From Blastomyces gilchristii SLH14081 (lineage: Eukaryota > Ascomycota > Eurotiomycetes > Onygenales > Ajellomycetaceae), in the NCBI RefSeq assembly GCF_000003855.2, contig NW_003101677.1, forward strand, positions 2,814,554 through 2,878,553: DNA of 64,000 nt, written 5' to 3'. Position numbers and translations under genes: made by a program. Shown here piece by piece: positions 24,605 through 37,376 of this stretch; position 1 is the stretch's first letter, and each line of letters starts with the position of its first letter. The notes beneath the pieces are model-generated. The model ran no database searches. It had not been told where the DNA came from and saw only the letters and a program-made list of their open reading frames with translations.

Positions 24605-26599
24605 ATCTGCTACTCTTATTTCAGAGATCTTTGACTGTTCAAGTGTTTTTATATATACTAGAACAGAGGCATTTCTTCTACTTTATCTGAACTCAATTGA
24701 ATTTAGTCATACAGGCTTCTTTCTCAGTTGAATAGAGTTGTATTCTTTTAATTCATTTTTGAGAAGTTGTATTTCTTCTTCACAGTCAAAAATTTCAACT
24801 GAAATATTATGAAGAATGAATTTGCTTCACTTTTCATCTCTTTCAGATAGAATTATTGTGTTTAACAAAGATTCTACTGCTGACTTTCAGAGATTCTTAT
24901 TCTGAATAAGGAATTCAGCACTGAATTCAGACATTGTAGTCAGAATGATGAAGTTTTCAAAGAATGATGACTCAATTGAAGCTATAACTGATTTTTGAAC
25001 TTCAATATCAGTTATTAACTGAGAAAAGAACTGCTGATTAATTTCACTTCTGATTCTGAAAATGAGATTTGAGTTTAGCTTGTTTCTTTGCAGAATGTTC
25101 TGATTTAAGACTTTGAGAATAAGTCTTCTATTTCTGAAGATTTGAAAGTTTTTCTCTTTTTACATTTTCTTTTTCACTTTTCTATGAATAGAGGTATGAG
25201 CAGTATTCTTCTCAGTTTTCTCAGGATTTTGAGCAGGTTTTGAGATAGTAGATTTAGAGACAGCAGATTCAGCTGCTTGAGCATATGTTTTCTTCTGATT
25301 CAAAGAAGAAGAAGAAGTAGAAAAAAAGAAAGAAGAGCAAGATAAAGAGTCAGTGATTGTACTAGAAATTTTCAATGTTTTTTAAACTGTGTTTGAGATT
25401 TCAAGTTTGAACTTGATCATCTCCTGTAGTTGTCTAGCCTGAGCATGAAGAATTAACAGAACTTCTTCATTCATCTCACTCAGACACTGCTTTTCAAGAA
25501 TCTTGCTTACTTTTTCAAGTTTCTGTATTTCAAGAACTTGTTATTTCTCTATTTCTTCTTTCTTTCTTCTCTTCAGAATTTCAATCTCAGAAATAGCATT
25601 TGAGAAAGCATCTTTTTCTACATCAACTGAGTGTATTTTTGAACTCATTATTCTCACTCAATGAAAAGTTGATCAGACTGTTTCAATTGAGATATTTCTA
25701 AGTCTGTTTTCAATTGAAAAGTTGATCAGACTGTTTTAAAAGAAGAATAAAAGACTTTTGTGTATAAAACACCTGATTTTTTTCACACTAGTTCAGTAAC
25801 TAGATTAGATTTTTGAAGAGAATCTAATAAACTAAAATTGATTTTTGAGATAAATCAATAAAATCTTTACAATCTCTTTCTTGGGATACAGTGAGAAAGA
25901 GTATGATATCAATTGATAATGAATCAGATGATATGACAGTTTTTGAGAGAAAAACTGATAAAAAATAAATCAATTTTTTACAGAGAAATTGATTAAAACT
26001 ATTCAATTTTATTCTAAATCATTCAATTCTTCTCACACAACAAGTGTGCAACTCAAATCAGTTAATAAAGAGTGTAAAAAAGAATTAAGTATTAATGAAA
26101 GCTCTTCAGTCACTGAAAAAGTAATTCTTACTTAAAAGAATATGAAATTATGACAGAAAATAGCTCTGTTTTTTATTCTTTGTAAGAATATTGTATAAAA
26201 TCCAGAGAAAAACATCTTACTTTTTCAAGAGAAGTAAAAAACTATTTCTAAGATCTTTTTTTTACATTAACTGCTGCAGAAAAATAAGATAGAAACTGCT
26301 AAGATATGTACTACTGTATACTCTCTATCAAGACTTTCCCTCTTCAGAGTCTTGATATTATAGAGAATATAAGTCTGTTTCTATATAATAATATAAATAT
26401 TGCCAGCGGGATGTAGAGGAACTGGTTATTTATATCTCAAAATAGAAGACTTTGTCAATGATTATATCAATATAGAGTTAATTCTCAAATTCAATAGAAA
26501 TCTAGTGTTGCTGTTCTCAATCTCTTACAGAATCTATTGAATATTGAGGTATTAAAACTAGATTTAATATATCTCACTGTGCAGGAATCAAAGGCTCAG

Positions 26600-27184
26600 T
26601 CAGATCTTGAAGTATACTGATTTTATAGTTGTTGTGTCTGCTGATTATGTATTGAGTACAGTTGCTGAGGTATCTTTTTGTACTTTTCTGTCGGGGATGG
26701 GCCAGATTGAGAGGGGTGGTACAAGGGTGAGACTTGGCGTTGATGTCTAGATACACTGAAGACAGACCGCGGAGGTTGCACTTCAGAAGTGGCCGTTGGT
26801 TATGTGCTTGATATTATCGCCGAGGTATCTTTTTGTATTTTTCTGCCGGGGATGGGCCAGATTAGGAAGGGCGGTACGAGGGTGGGACTTGGCGTTGGTG
26901 TTTTGGAACATCAAAGATGGACAGGGTTTTCGCGGTGGTCGCTCCTCAGATATCTCCACAACTACAGATCGGGGATCTTCCAAAATCGAGAAGATTGGTG
27001 CATATGGCTAGGTCTCTTCACCTTACAATTTGTATGGCAATTTGGCCCGGGGTTGTGGTGTGGTAGGGGAGAATGGGGGATAATCCCACACAGGAGTTTC
27101 GAACGACGTCTGGTTCACGTTTGGCTGGATAACTCCACCACCACACGGGGTATGCGGTCGGCGATGGGGTCAAAATGCTCGTAT
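26600..27184 (-). repeat. GC-rich LINE 5' UTR with ~155-bp tandem units
   Basis: Two copies of a ~155-bp unit are visible. One spans about 26.6-26.74 kb and is moderately mutated; the other spans about 26.75-26.90 kb and is GC-rich. They are aligned by GAGGTATCTTTTTGTA at 26667 and 26822. The rest of the segment to 27184 is also GC-rich and unmutated. Tandem promoter monomers at a LINE 5' end are known in other LINEs; a promoter role here is inferred. Open frames in this block on both strands look spurious. Confidence 0.6.
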
Positions 27185-30100
27185 TTTGAATGCTATTACT
27201 AAAGCACTGAATTCTCTGAAAAAGAGATTCTCTAAGTGAAAATCTTGATATTATAAGCATCAAGCTTGCTTCAACTGTAAATGTTAAAATCATAGTGTAA
27301 AAGATTGCACACAGTGTGCACAGTCAAGAGAAGTAAGAGAGTTAAAAAACTAGCAGAATCAGTGAGCTCAGAGATACTCACTGATATTCTATGAAAAGTC
27401 TTTAAAGTGAAAGAGATGCTCATATTAGATAACTCTCTTAATTCTATGAATGTTAAGAGAAAGCAGGCTTCTGAATGAGATGTGAGTAAGAATAAAGAAA
27501 TGAATACTCATCTCAATGTCTTAAGACCTGAAATGTTAATATATAGAGAGCACTTAAGTAAGAATTAAGAGATGACTATAAAAGTGTTAGCAGACACAGA
27601 AGCTTCTATATAATATATTAATAATTATATAATCTGAAGACTGAAAGAAGTCTGCTGAGTAAAGAATTCTCAATATATAAGATTATCTGATAACTGAGAT
27701 TTAGTATCATCTGTAAGAGTAAGAGTTCTCTTATACTTCAGAGAATAATCTTACTATATCTGAGTGTAAGAGCTGCAGAATATGAAATATAATCTTATTC
27801 TTGAACTCAATTGATTTCAAAGATTCAATCTGCAGATTTAATGATGTACATGTCATATACAGTAAACTGATAAGAAGAAAACAGTTCATATAATTCTATC
27901 AACTGATATGAGAAGGACATTTCATATCTCTGATATAGAAGAGTTAAATCTGCTTATATATTAATAAGTAAAGAGAATGATTTACAAGATCTCATCTGAA
28001 AGTATTCTGTATGTTATACAGAATCTGAAAGCAGAGAAAATCAAGATAAAGAATATACAGAAGAATAAGTATATAAAGAAACTTCTGAAGAAGTATGAAA
28101 AGATCTTCTGAATAAATCTTTCATCAGAATTGCTGCTGAAATGAGAATTTGTACATGAGATTGACATGAGAGACATGAAATCAGTCAATCAAAATGTGTA
28201 CTCTCTGTTGCAAATGCATCTCAAAGAACAGAAGTGTCAGATCACAGATCTTCTAGAATGTGATCTTATACAACTCTCATCAAGCATGTGAGGCTTCTCA
28301 GTTCTATTTATGAAAAAGGCGGGTGAGAAGTGATGAATGTGTATTAATTATCAAGCACTCAACAAGCTTACAATTAAGAATGAATACTCATTATCATAGA
28401 TTCAATAACAGTTGAATACAGTCAGAAACATCTGATATCTATCAAAGATTAATCTTCTCTCAGAATATTAACAGATCTGTATAGATGAACTATCAGTATC
28501 ATGAACTGTGTTTAATATGTAATAAGAGAAGTTTGAATTTCTGATAATATTATTTGATCTGATAAATGTGTCTGTCATCTTTTAAATAATGATGAATATA
28601 ATTCTTCATAAATAGAATAAAATCTTATATCTTATATATCTGAATAATATTCTAGTCTTCTCAAACTTATATAATAAACATCTGAAGCATCTTAATGAAG
28701 TGCTTACAACTCTGACAGAGTATAAGCTCTATGTCAAATTAATCAAGTGTGTGTTTGAAATAAAAGAGTTGAAGTTCATGAGACATGTAATAAGAGATGA
28801 CTGTATACATCTTATTCTGAAGAAATTAAATATCATAGCAAATTAACTGTGGCTGAGAAATGTACATTATGTATAATAATTCCTTGAGTTAATCTCATAC
28901 TATTGCAGATTTATCAAGAATTTCACATAAATAGCTGCATCACTCTCAGATCTCTTAAGAGAAACAGATACTAATCTGTGAAAGAAGAAGTTTCAGTCAA
29001 TTATCTGAAATATTATATGTGAAGAGATCTTTCTCACACTGAGAAAATATGTAATAATATTCTCAGTGCTTATTCAATCAGATCATGATAAACCTTTCTA
29101 CATTGAAATAGATGTATCTGAATGAGCTATCAGAGACACTCTTCTACAGATGAGTAAGAATAGCAAGCTGTATCTAGTGATGTACAATGATAGAAAACTA
29201 TCAGGCACTGAGCTCAATTATTCAGTGTATGAAAAGAAATTGCTAGTGATTAAGCATGTACTAGTATTATGAAATAGATATATTGACAACAGGCATATAA
29301 CAACAGTAATCACAGATTATAAAAGCCTCATTTATCTACAATCAATGATAAAACCTTTCAAATACTTAGTATGTTGAATCTCAGAGTTCTAAGCATACAA
29401 TCTTAATATTAAATATGAAAAGAAATCAGACACTGTGATATCTGATACAATCAGTCACAGACCTGATTTCCTAAGTGAGAATTCTGTGAATCAGATATAA
29501 GAAAAGTTCATGTTAAATGCACTAAGAGAGTGTAAGAAATCAGAATAAGTGAATACAATGATCTCTTATTTAAAGAATAGCAAGATATCAGATAATAAGT
29601 ATCTTGTGAAAGTGATAGAAGAGATGCTTCTGAACTTCAAGCTGAGAAAATTGAAAAATAATATTATACTTTACTGTAATCTAGAATATGTGAAAACTCT
29701 CTATCTGAAACATTTATTTAGACACAACTTAATGACTTACATACATAAGAAATTCAGTCACTTAGAAAGCTCTGAACTCATAAGTATACTTAAATCAAGA
29801 GTATACTGATCAAGCATGACTGAAAACATTCAGATATATACTCATAAGTGCCTGAATTATCAGGTCACAAAAGAATCTAAGAAAGGATGAGAATATGAGA
29901 AAGTATAACATCAGATGAAATGTGTGATACAATTATTCAAATAATGAGAGATAGATCTCATAGACATATTACTGTGAACATCAAATGAAAATCATTGAAT
30001 AATCACTACTATTGACTACACTACTAACTGATCAGTTATGAAAGCAGTTTCAGAAGTAATAGAGAAGATGATGATGAAGTTTCTATATAATAAGATCTAT

Positions 30101-31612
30101 GTCAACTATGAAATGCTGCATAAGATTCTAACTGATAATGATGTGAATCTCATAGAAGAAGCAGTGAGGCATTTCATGAGTCAGTTACAGATAAGATATT
30201 ATAGAACAATATCATATCACTCACAGATGAACAGAAAAGTGAAACACTTGAATAAAATCTTGAGCAACATGCTGATAAAATATCTAGTGAGCAAGTCTAT
30301 GAGACTATGAGATGAATATCTCAGATAGACACTATTAGTCACACAGATTCAACAGTATACAGTCTTCAAGTGTTTATCATTCTATCTGTTGTATGAATTG
30401 CATCTGTGCATTCTGAAGAATGCTTCAGAAAAGATGAAAGAGAAAACAGCAGTTATAAATACAGCAGAAATAACAGTTGTAAATGCAACAGTTATGAACA
30501 TGAAATTAAGATTAAAAGAGATCAGTCATATACATGTAAAAGCTAATAAGTTACTTCTGAATCAAGTAATTCAATTGAAAAGAATATGAGACTTACTAGT
30601 TAAGAAATCAAGTCTCAAGATAAGAATATGAGTTCTTATATACAATGAGAGTTCTGAGAAGTTTCAATCTAGATGATTGAAGTCATATAAAATACTCAAA
30701 TCACATTCTCTGAGAATATATGCATTGAAAGAATCAGAGGAACAGATCTTATATAACTTAATAAATAATTTATATTTTATAGAAGCAAAGATGTAAGATC
30801 TGAGTAAATTATAATTATTCACAGCACTATTATCAGTGTTGAAAAAGAAGAGACTTATAATTGAAAAGTCTTACAAAGTAAGAGAAATTATAGATGCTTA
30901 TAAATCAGATGATCTTACTTATTCTGATCTTTTCACAATTATAAGAAAAGAATGAGAAGAAATGAAGAAATTAGATAAATATCACACTTTAATAAGTAAT
31001 GAGACTGTAGTCAGTCATATAATAATATGCTGCAGACAGTAGATGTAACACAGTAAAGAGCAGTCTCAGAGTAACAGACTTACACATGAGTCAGATTACA
31101 GAAGAAAAAGAAATTCAGAGTTAAATTTAACTGTTTATATCAGTTCAATTACAGAGACAACAGAGAATGAAGCATCTGAAACATTCATAGATATGTGAGA
31201 TCAAGTTATCTTAACTTCTAAGAACACTCAGAGATTGAGTGAGATTAGTTTTAATAAGCTATTCACTGTAGTAGTCTGAGTGAGCAAAGAGAGACAGTAT
31301 AATATGTAAGACAGAATCACAAGAGATAAAAGCTGCTGAATCTAGTTATTAAACACTGTACTATATAGAGATCATGTAAGAGTAGTGACTCGCAGACAAA
31401 GAAAAAAGTGTAAGAAAAGAGAAGAGATAATAAATTAATTATCAACTGTAAGAGTCAGCTGCAAAAGATAAATATTATTATATATATCTCATTCATTTTC
31501 ATATATCACACATTTAATCTATTTTTAACATCATGTCATCTGAAAAACATCAAAAAACAAAGAAAATCTCAAAACTCAAGATCTGTAAGAAATTCAAGAG
31601 CTGTAAGCTGCT

Positions 31613-31925
31613 TGTGACAGGCTGCGCCCGATCAATCATATAGACTATTCCGTACACTCCATAGATTCCTACCGCCTCATTCCCGATCGCCGATCCTCGG
31701 CTGCTATGAACGTGTATGTTCCGATCACTGATCCTCGGCCGCTACAAACACGTGTATATTCTTCCACCCCGAAGCTCCACTGTGTATGCCATCACATACA
31801 CATATAAATATTCACTTTGATTATCAATTCTCACACTTTCTCTTTCTTTCCTTCTCTAACATTTTTCTCTTTGTTATATAAGACCTATAATATTATATCA
31901 ATCTATTCAAAGTAGGCCTCTTACA
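31613..31925 (+). repeat. 5' LTR of gypsy element C (CpG-rich)
   Basis: 313 bp, TG...CA ends. Its first ~190 bp retain many CpG and CpC sites. It includes a TATA-like ACATATAAATA near 31800 and a TC-rich tract followed by TTATATAAGACC, a plausible promoter and leader. It pairs with the 3' LTR at 37064-37376. Confidence 0.93.
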
Positions 31926-34900
31926 CTAGAAAAACATTCATCATCTTCTTATTAGAAATAATTATTCACACATTATCTTCTCATTAGAAACAATTTTTCA
32001 CTGAGATATCTGAACATGTAAACAACATGTAAGAAATAGAGAAACAGTTAAATAGTTAAACAGACATCAAGTTCTCAGATAGTTCTCAGATAGAAGCTTA
32101 CTTATCAGTCACTCTGATCTTATAACAAGATCTTACAAAGAGAGTAAGATCTTATAAGAAAATATCAGTGAAAGACCTGAGAGTTCTGACATCTCAGATG
32201 TATGAGATATTCATACAGTTATAATTTCACAGATATCACACATCTGACAATCAATATAATCATGTATAATAATAGTATGAGAGAACTCTTAAACATGAGC
32301 ATAGACACAGTATCACAGTGACTTTAAGCAATGTTGAAATTATAATAATAATAAATAGCTGATATGCATGCAACTTAATAACATCAATATGAAGAAATTC
32401 AATAATTATCTCAATAAGAAACTCTTGCACAGACAATTTCAACATCTATAGAATTAAATACAAAAGTGCTGAAAGAATACTTAGATACTTTCACATATTT
32501 TAATACTTTCAATCTCACTCTCTACTCATCATGAAGAATGGAAGTGCTCATGAAACTGAGTGTGAATGAAGATATCATCAGTTCACTAATCAATCAAGAT
32601 TAATATATCAATGAATGATTGAAGAATCACATAAAACAGAAGTTTCATTCATGAATGAAAGCATGTGAACCAGTATTATGAATATCTGATAATATTATCA
32701 AATATCTTGATATTCTGTTCTGAGACACTGCTATGCAACAGAAAGTATTAGATTAATTACAGAGCACTTAACAGAGAAATACTTCTCTTATAATATTCAT
32801 TCCTGACTTCAACACCAAGATTCTAGAAGCAGATGATCAATCTTGAGAGAATTAAATGAAGATTAGCATGCTCAAGAAGACATTAATCTTCAAACTCTTA
32901 CAGACTCTTATAAGTGTAGATAAAGATCAGACTTATGAAGACTTCTGCACACAGCTTCAGACATTGAATGATCATCTTATCAAGCTCAAGAGTATACAGA
33001 ACAGTGATAGAAGATATTACATTTTAGTCACTCACACACCTGCACTGAAGAATAACAATAATAATGCAGATGCTATGAACTGAGTAGACTTAAATGTCTA
33101 TATATAAGCAAGGGTCTCTGTCATTCAAACAGGCTTTCAGGTCTCTGAGATCACTTCTGAAGAAGTCATCAATTAACATTAACAAGAAGTGTGCATCAAC
33201 TGTAACTGATCAGAACACATTGCTTTTAACTGTCAATCAACCTATGTATCTTCATACTTGAGATCAGTGTCTTCTCATTTAAAGAATGAATCAGTGCCTG
33301 TTCACACCAATCATATTACATTAGAGAAAGATTCAGAAGATAACTATAAGAATATCTCAGTGAAACAGGGAAAAGATTAGCTTCTGTTCAAATTCATAAA
33401 CAGAAGCTTGAAGAGATTAGATAATAATGATTTGAAGAGAAGATGACAATGAATATGATTCTTGTATCTACTGTGATTGATAACATGTATAATATGAAAG
33501 CCATGATAGACAGCAGTCTATGTCACTATACAATGATAAAATCTTCAGTTGTAAGATGTCATAATCTTCAGTATATTCTTTTATCAAAATCTCAACTTCT
33601 TGCAGAATTTGATGACCTAAAAGATGTTTGTACTCATTACATGATAAAACTAAACATAGATGTGAAAGAACATCAATATAAAGATATCTATATATATGAA
33701 GTTAATAATCTTGATTATAATCTTATATTAGAACTTGTCTGACTATCTGAACAAGGCATCTTGCTGAATGCTTAAAACAGAAGCTTGATATTCTCTAATA
33801 ATAATAGAATTCATGAAGATGATATTCACAAGACTATAAATCCTACACAGATCTCTGTCAACACTTATGAAATACTCTGAAAAAGAAGTCATCATCAAAA
33901 TCACTGACAGAGTCACTGACAAGTTCACTGACAGCAGAATCATGTGTCAATCTATTCCATCAGTCTGACTGATATCAAAAAGACTCTAGAAAAGTTATTT
34001 CATATTACAATAACAGATTCTTGTACAAAACTCTCTCAATAATATCATGAATATCTAGATATCTTTCAATAAGATAATATTATAAACATACTTCTCTTAT
34101 AAGATTCTGGAATGAATCACAGTATCAAGTTAGAGAAAAAGAATGATAAGAATCTCAAACTGTTATAAGGCTCTCTTTATAACATATTCTGAGATGAACT
34201 TCTTCTTCTTCAAAAGACACTCAATGATCTGTTGAATAAAGAATTTATATGTATTAGTAACTCTTTCATCACAGTCTCTATTCTCTTTGCAAAGAAATCA
34301 GATGAAGAACTTCAGTTCTGTGTAAACTATTAAGAATTGAACAGATTAATAAAGAAAGATTATTATTCTTTATCTCTTATCAATGAAACTCTAGCTCACA
34401 TTGAACAAGCTCAATGATTTACAAAGTTAAATGTCATCACTGCATTTCATAAGATCTGCATCACTGAAGGAGATGAGTGACTTACAGCATTCTGAACATG
34501 ATATAATCTCTTTGAATGAGTAGTCACACTCTTTGAACTGATCAATGCTCTCAGTACATTTCAGAAGTATATCAACTGAGCACTCTGAGACTTTCTTGAT
34601 GAATTTACATCTGCTTATTTAGATGACATCCTCATCTTCACTGATGAATTCAGAAAGAAATATCAAGAGTATGTATAAAGAGTATTACAATGACTACAAG
34701 AAGCAGAACTATCAATTGATATTAACAAGTGTGATTTTGAAGTCAAGAGTACTAAATACTTAGGTTTTATCATAGAAGCTGATAAGGAAATCTGAATGAA
34801 TTCTGAGAAGATCTCTGCTATTCTTGAATGAAAGGTCTCATGCACTGTGAAAGATATACAAAGCTTCATCAGATTTGCTAACTTCTATCAGTAATTTATA

Positions 34901-37063
34901 TAAAACTTCTCAGATATTATGAGATCACTTACAGAACTCACTAAGAAAGACACAGTATTTCAATGATTAGCAGATATTAAAGCTGCATTTACACAGATGA
35001 AGAAGATGTTTATTAATACCTCTCTGCTGATAATATTCAATTCTGATCATAAGACAGTTATTGAAGCTGATTTCTCTGACTATATAATAGAAGAAGTGAT
35101 ATTGTAATATAATAATGAAGATGTTCTATAATCATATACTTTCATATCTAAGAAACTGAGTTCTGCTGAATACAATTATAAGATTTATAATAAGAAACTT
35201 CTTACAATTATATACTGTTTAGAAGAATGAGACTCTGAACTCTGAAGTGTCTCTGAATTTGAGATAGTCACAGATTATAAGAATCTTAAATACTTCATAA
35301 CTATCTGTAAACTCACTGAATAACAGATACAATAATCTGAGTTCTTAAGCTGCTTTCATTTTACAATACACTACTGTTCTGACAGTCAGAACTTGATGAC
35401 AGATGCTCTCTCATAACAAGAGTAAGACATGTCATTCAATGTAACAGATACTCACTGAATGAACTGAGAGCACTGACTCTTGAATCTGAAGATACTAGTT
35501 GATCAAGATAAAACAGCTCACAGCACTATACATGCTTCTCTAATTAGAACTGTCACTGATATCTTAACTTCTTCTGAACCTATATTAGATGAGCTATAGC
35601 ATACAGCAGCTTAAACTGATGAACTTCTTCAAGCACTCACTGAAGCAGTACAATAAGAAGTACTCTGATTTTCTTCAGAATTACATGTAAGAACTGATAT
35701 CTCAGAATATTTAATTGATGATAATAACACTCTATGATTCTGTGAATAATGCTGAGTCTCTCACTCTGAATTCTTACACATCTGAATAATGCAAGAGATA
35801 TATGATTCATATATAACTGATTATTCAGACTATGAATAACTGTATAGAATGATCTTCTGAGAGTTCTATTAATCTGAGATATCAAACAGTATCAGATACT
35901 TCATCTGAAACTGTAATCACTGTTCTTTCATTATCTTATGAAAGAACTGTAGAAAAGATCTACTGAAATCACTTAATATTTCTGATAGAATCTGATAAGA
36001 TGTAGTAATTGATTTCACTATTAATCTATCTGAGAGCAAGAGTTATAGAAACATTCTAGTCATTGTTAACTAACTAAGTAAAGATATAATATTGAAATCT
36101 TATAATAAGATGAATACTGAACAAGTTATTGAAGTCTTCTTACAAAGTTTATTCTATTTAATACATGAGTTGCTGAGATCAATAGTATCAGATCAGAGCT
36201 GCTAATTCATAAGCACTCTCTGAATAAGAATCTGTCAAGTTCTCAAGATTACACACTGTCTGTTAACTGTCTATCACTTCAAGACTGATAATGCATCAGA
36301 ATAGATAATTCAGACTGTAAAGAACTATCTTCATAAGTTCTGCAATTATTCATAAGATGATTAATATGACCTGCTTCTACACACAGAGGTCACTATCAAT
36401 GAATAAGATACTATTTCAACAGGTGTAAGTTCATTCTTCCTTACACACAGTTATCACATGAAGATGTTGAATCTTCTAGAGATTACACAGTTCATATCAG
36501 ACTCTCACAGTTCAATTCAGATCACTGATAATATAGTAATGAAGCTCTGAGATGCCTGTAATTAAGCAGAGGCCTTCATAGCAACTGTAAAACAAGATTA
36601 AGAGAATCAAATCAATGTTCACTGAGATCTCACTGAATAATATAAGATAGAAGATCTGATATGATTGAATCTTAAGAATATACAAACCACATGTTCATCT
36701 CATACACTAGATTACTATCATGCCAGGTATAAAGTGATAGAAGTTCTAGATAGTCACAACTACTGTCTTAACATATTATCAGAGATTTACAATGTATTTC
36801 ATACAAGCTTGCTTCACTGCACTATTACTGATCTGTTCTCTTCTCAACTGACTTCTGACTGACAGTTATCAGATATTATAGAAGAAGATAATGAGCTTGA
36901 GTAAGAGATTGAGAATATTCTCAATGAGAGACTTCACAGCTGCAGCTGATAATATCTTGTGAAATGAGTCAGCTATAATTAACTGACCTGAACTCTGAGT
37001 TCTGCATTATCTGAAACAGCAGTCCTTGATCAATAGAAACTGCTTCTGGAAGAAGAGGGCTAA

Positions 37064-37376
37064 TGTGACAGACTGCACTCAATCAATTATATAGACTATT
37101 CTGTACACTTCATAGATTTCTACCATCTCATTCTCAATCACTGATTCTCAGCTGCTATGAACATGTATGTTCTGATTGCCAATTCTCAGCTGCTACAAAT
37201 GCGCGTATATTCTTTCACTCTGAAGCTTCACTGTGTACATCACTACATACACGTATAAATATTCACTTCAATCACTGATTCTCACACTTTCTCTTTCTTT
37301 CCTTCTCTAACATTTTTCTCTTTGTTATATAAGACCTATAATATTATACTGATCTATTCAAAGTAGGTCTCTTACA
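37064..37376 (+). repeat. 3' LTR of gypsy element C (mutated)
   Basis: 313 bp, the same length and ends as the 5' LTR. Nearly all differences from it are C-to-T or G-to-A, at CpG and CpC sites. A purine-rich tract lies just upstream, and the 5-bp duplication CTGCT follows at 37377-37381. Confidence 0.93.

Larger units (their letters stand above)
19677..27184 (-). mobile_element. LINE copy 2, near full length (ORF1, endonuclease, RT, RNase H), 5' UTR with tandem repeats
   Basis: About 7.5 kb on the minus strand, flanked by a 14-bp duplication TTTGAATGCTATTA (19663-19676 and 27185-27198). In element order there is a GC-rich 5' region (27184 to about 26650). ORF1 remnants follow (about 25.6-24.05 kb) with gag-like zinc knuckles (CSNCQRYEYFVISC, CSNCKEKHASSSKEC). 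The AP-type endonuclease lies at about 24.0-23.1 kb (EDFNAHH, ESDHEIIQF), RT at about 22.9-21.2 kb and RNase H at about 20.9-20.6 kb (IFSDSQAALKRL, H.VPAHMNIHSNELAD). A C-terminal Cys/His region and the (AAT)n tail end it. 763 Ns cover part of RT. Stops break most frames, so it is inactive. The layout fits the Tad/I group. Confidence 0.9.
18915..31460 (+). mobile_element. Ty3/gypsy relic B, split by LINE copy 2
   Basis: The left part (about 18.9-19.68 kb) carries gag-like remnants. The right part resumes at 27185 with a gag zinc knuckle (C-x2-C-x4-H-x4-C at about 27255-27300, one stop inside). RT and RNase H follow (28.3-29.5 kb, with YLNNILVFS and FYIEIDVSE) and then integrase remnants (29.5-30.3 kb, with MNRKVKHLNKILSNML). 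Reading across the LINE insertion with one target copy removed gives a continuous NAITKAL frame, which shows that both sides belong to one element. The outer ends and LTRs were not located. Its 5' part may extend left of LINE copy 1. Many TGA and TAA codons make it dead. Confidence 0.75.
31613..37376 (+). mobile_element. Complete Ty3/gypsy LTR retrotransposon C (inactive)
   Basis: Two 313-bp LTRs (31613-31925 and 37064-37376) begin TGTGACAG and end TTACA. The 5-bp duplication CTGCT flanks the whole 5764-bp element. The inside reads gag (about 32.0-33.2 kb) with a CCHC knuckle at 33192-33233 (one stop within), then aspartic protease at 33443-33742 (KAMIDSS for the usual DSG site, YNLILELV). 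RT follows at about 34.2-34.9 kb (SAYLDDILIF), then RNase H at about 35.0-35.4 kb and integrase at about 35.9-36.6 kb. The integrase C-terminal motif VFHTSLLHCTITDLFSSQL lies near 36.8 kb. A purine-rich tract (GGAAGAAGAGGG) precedes the 3' LTR. Stops throughout make it dead. Confidence 0.93.

Noticed and set aside
26783..27293. Cluster of overlapping open frames on both strands at 26.6-27.3 kb as a host gene
   Set aside because: The block lies inside the LINE target duplications and contains tandem units; it is better explained as the LINE 5' UTR.
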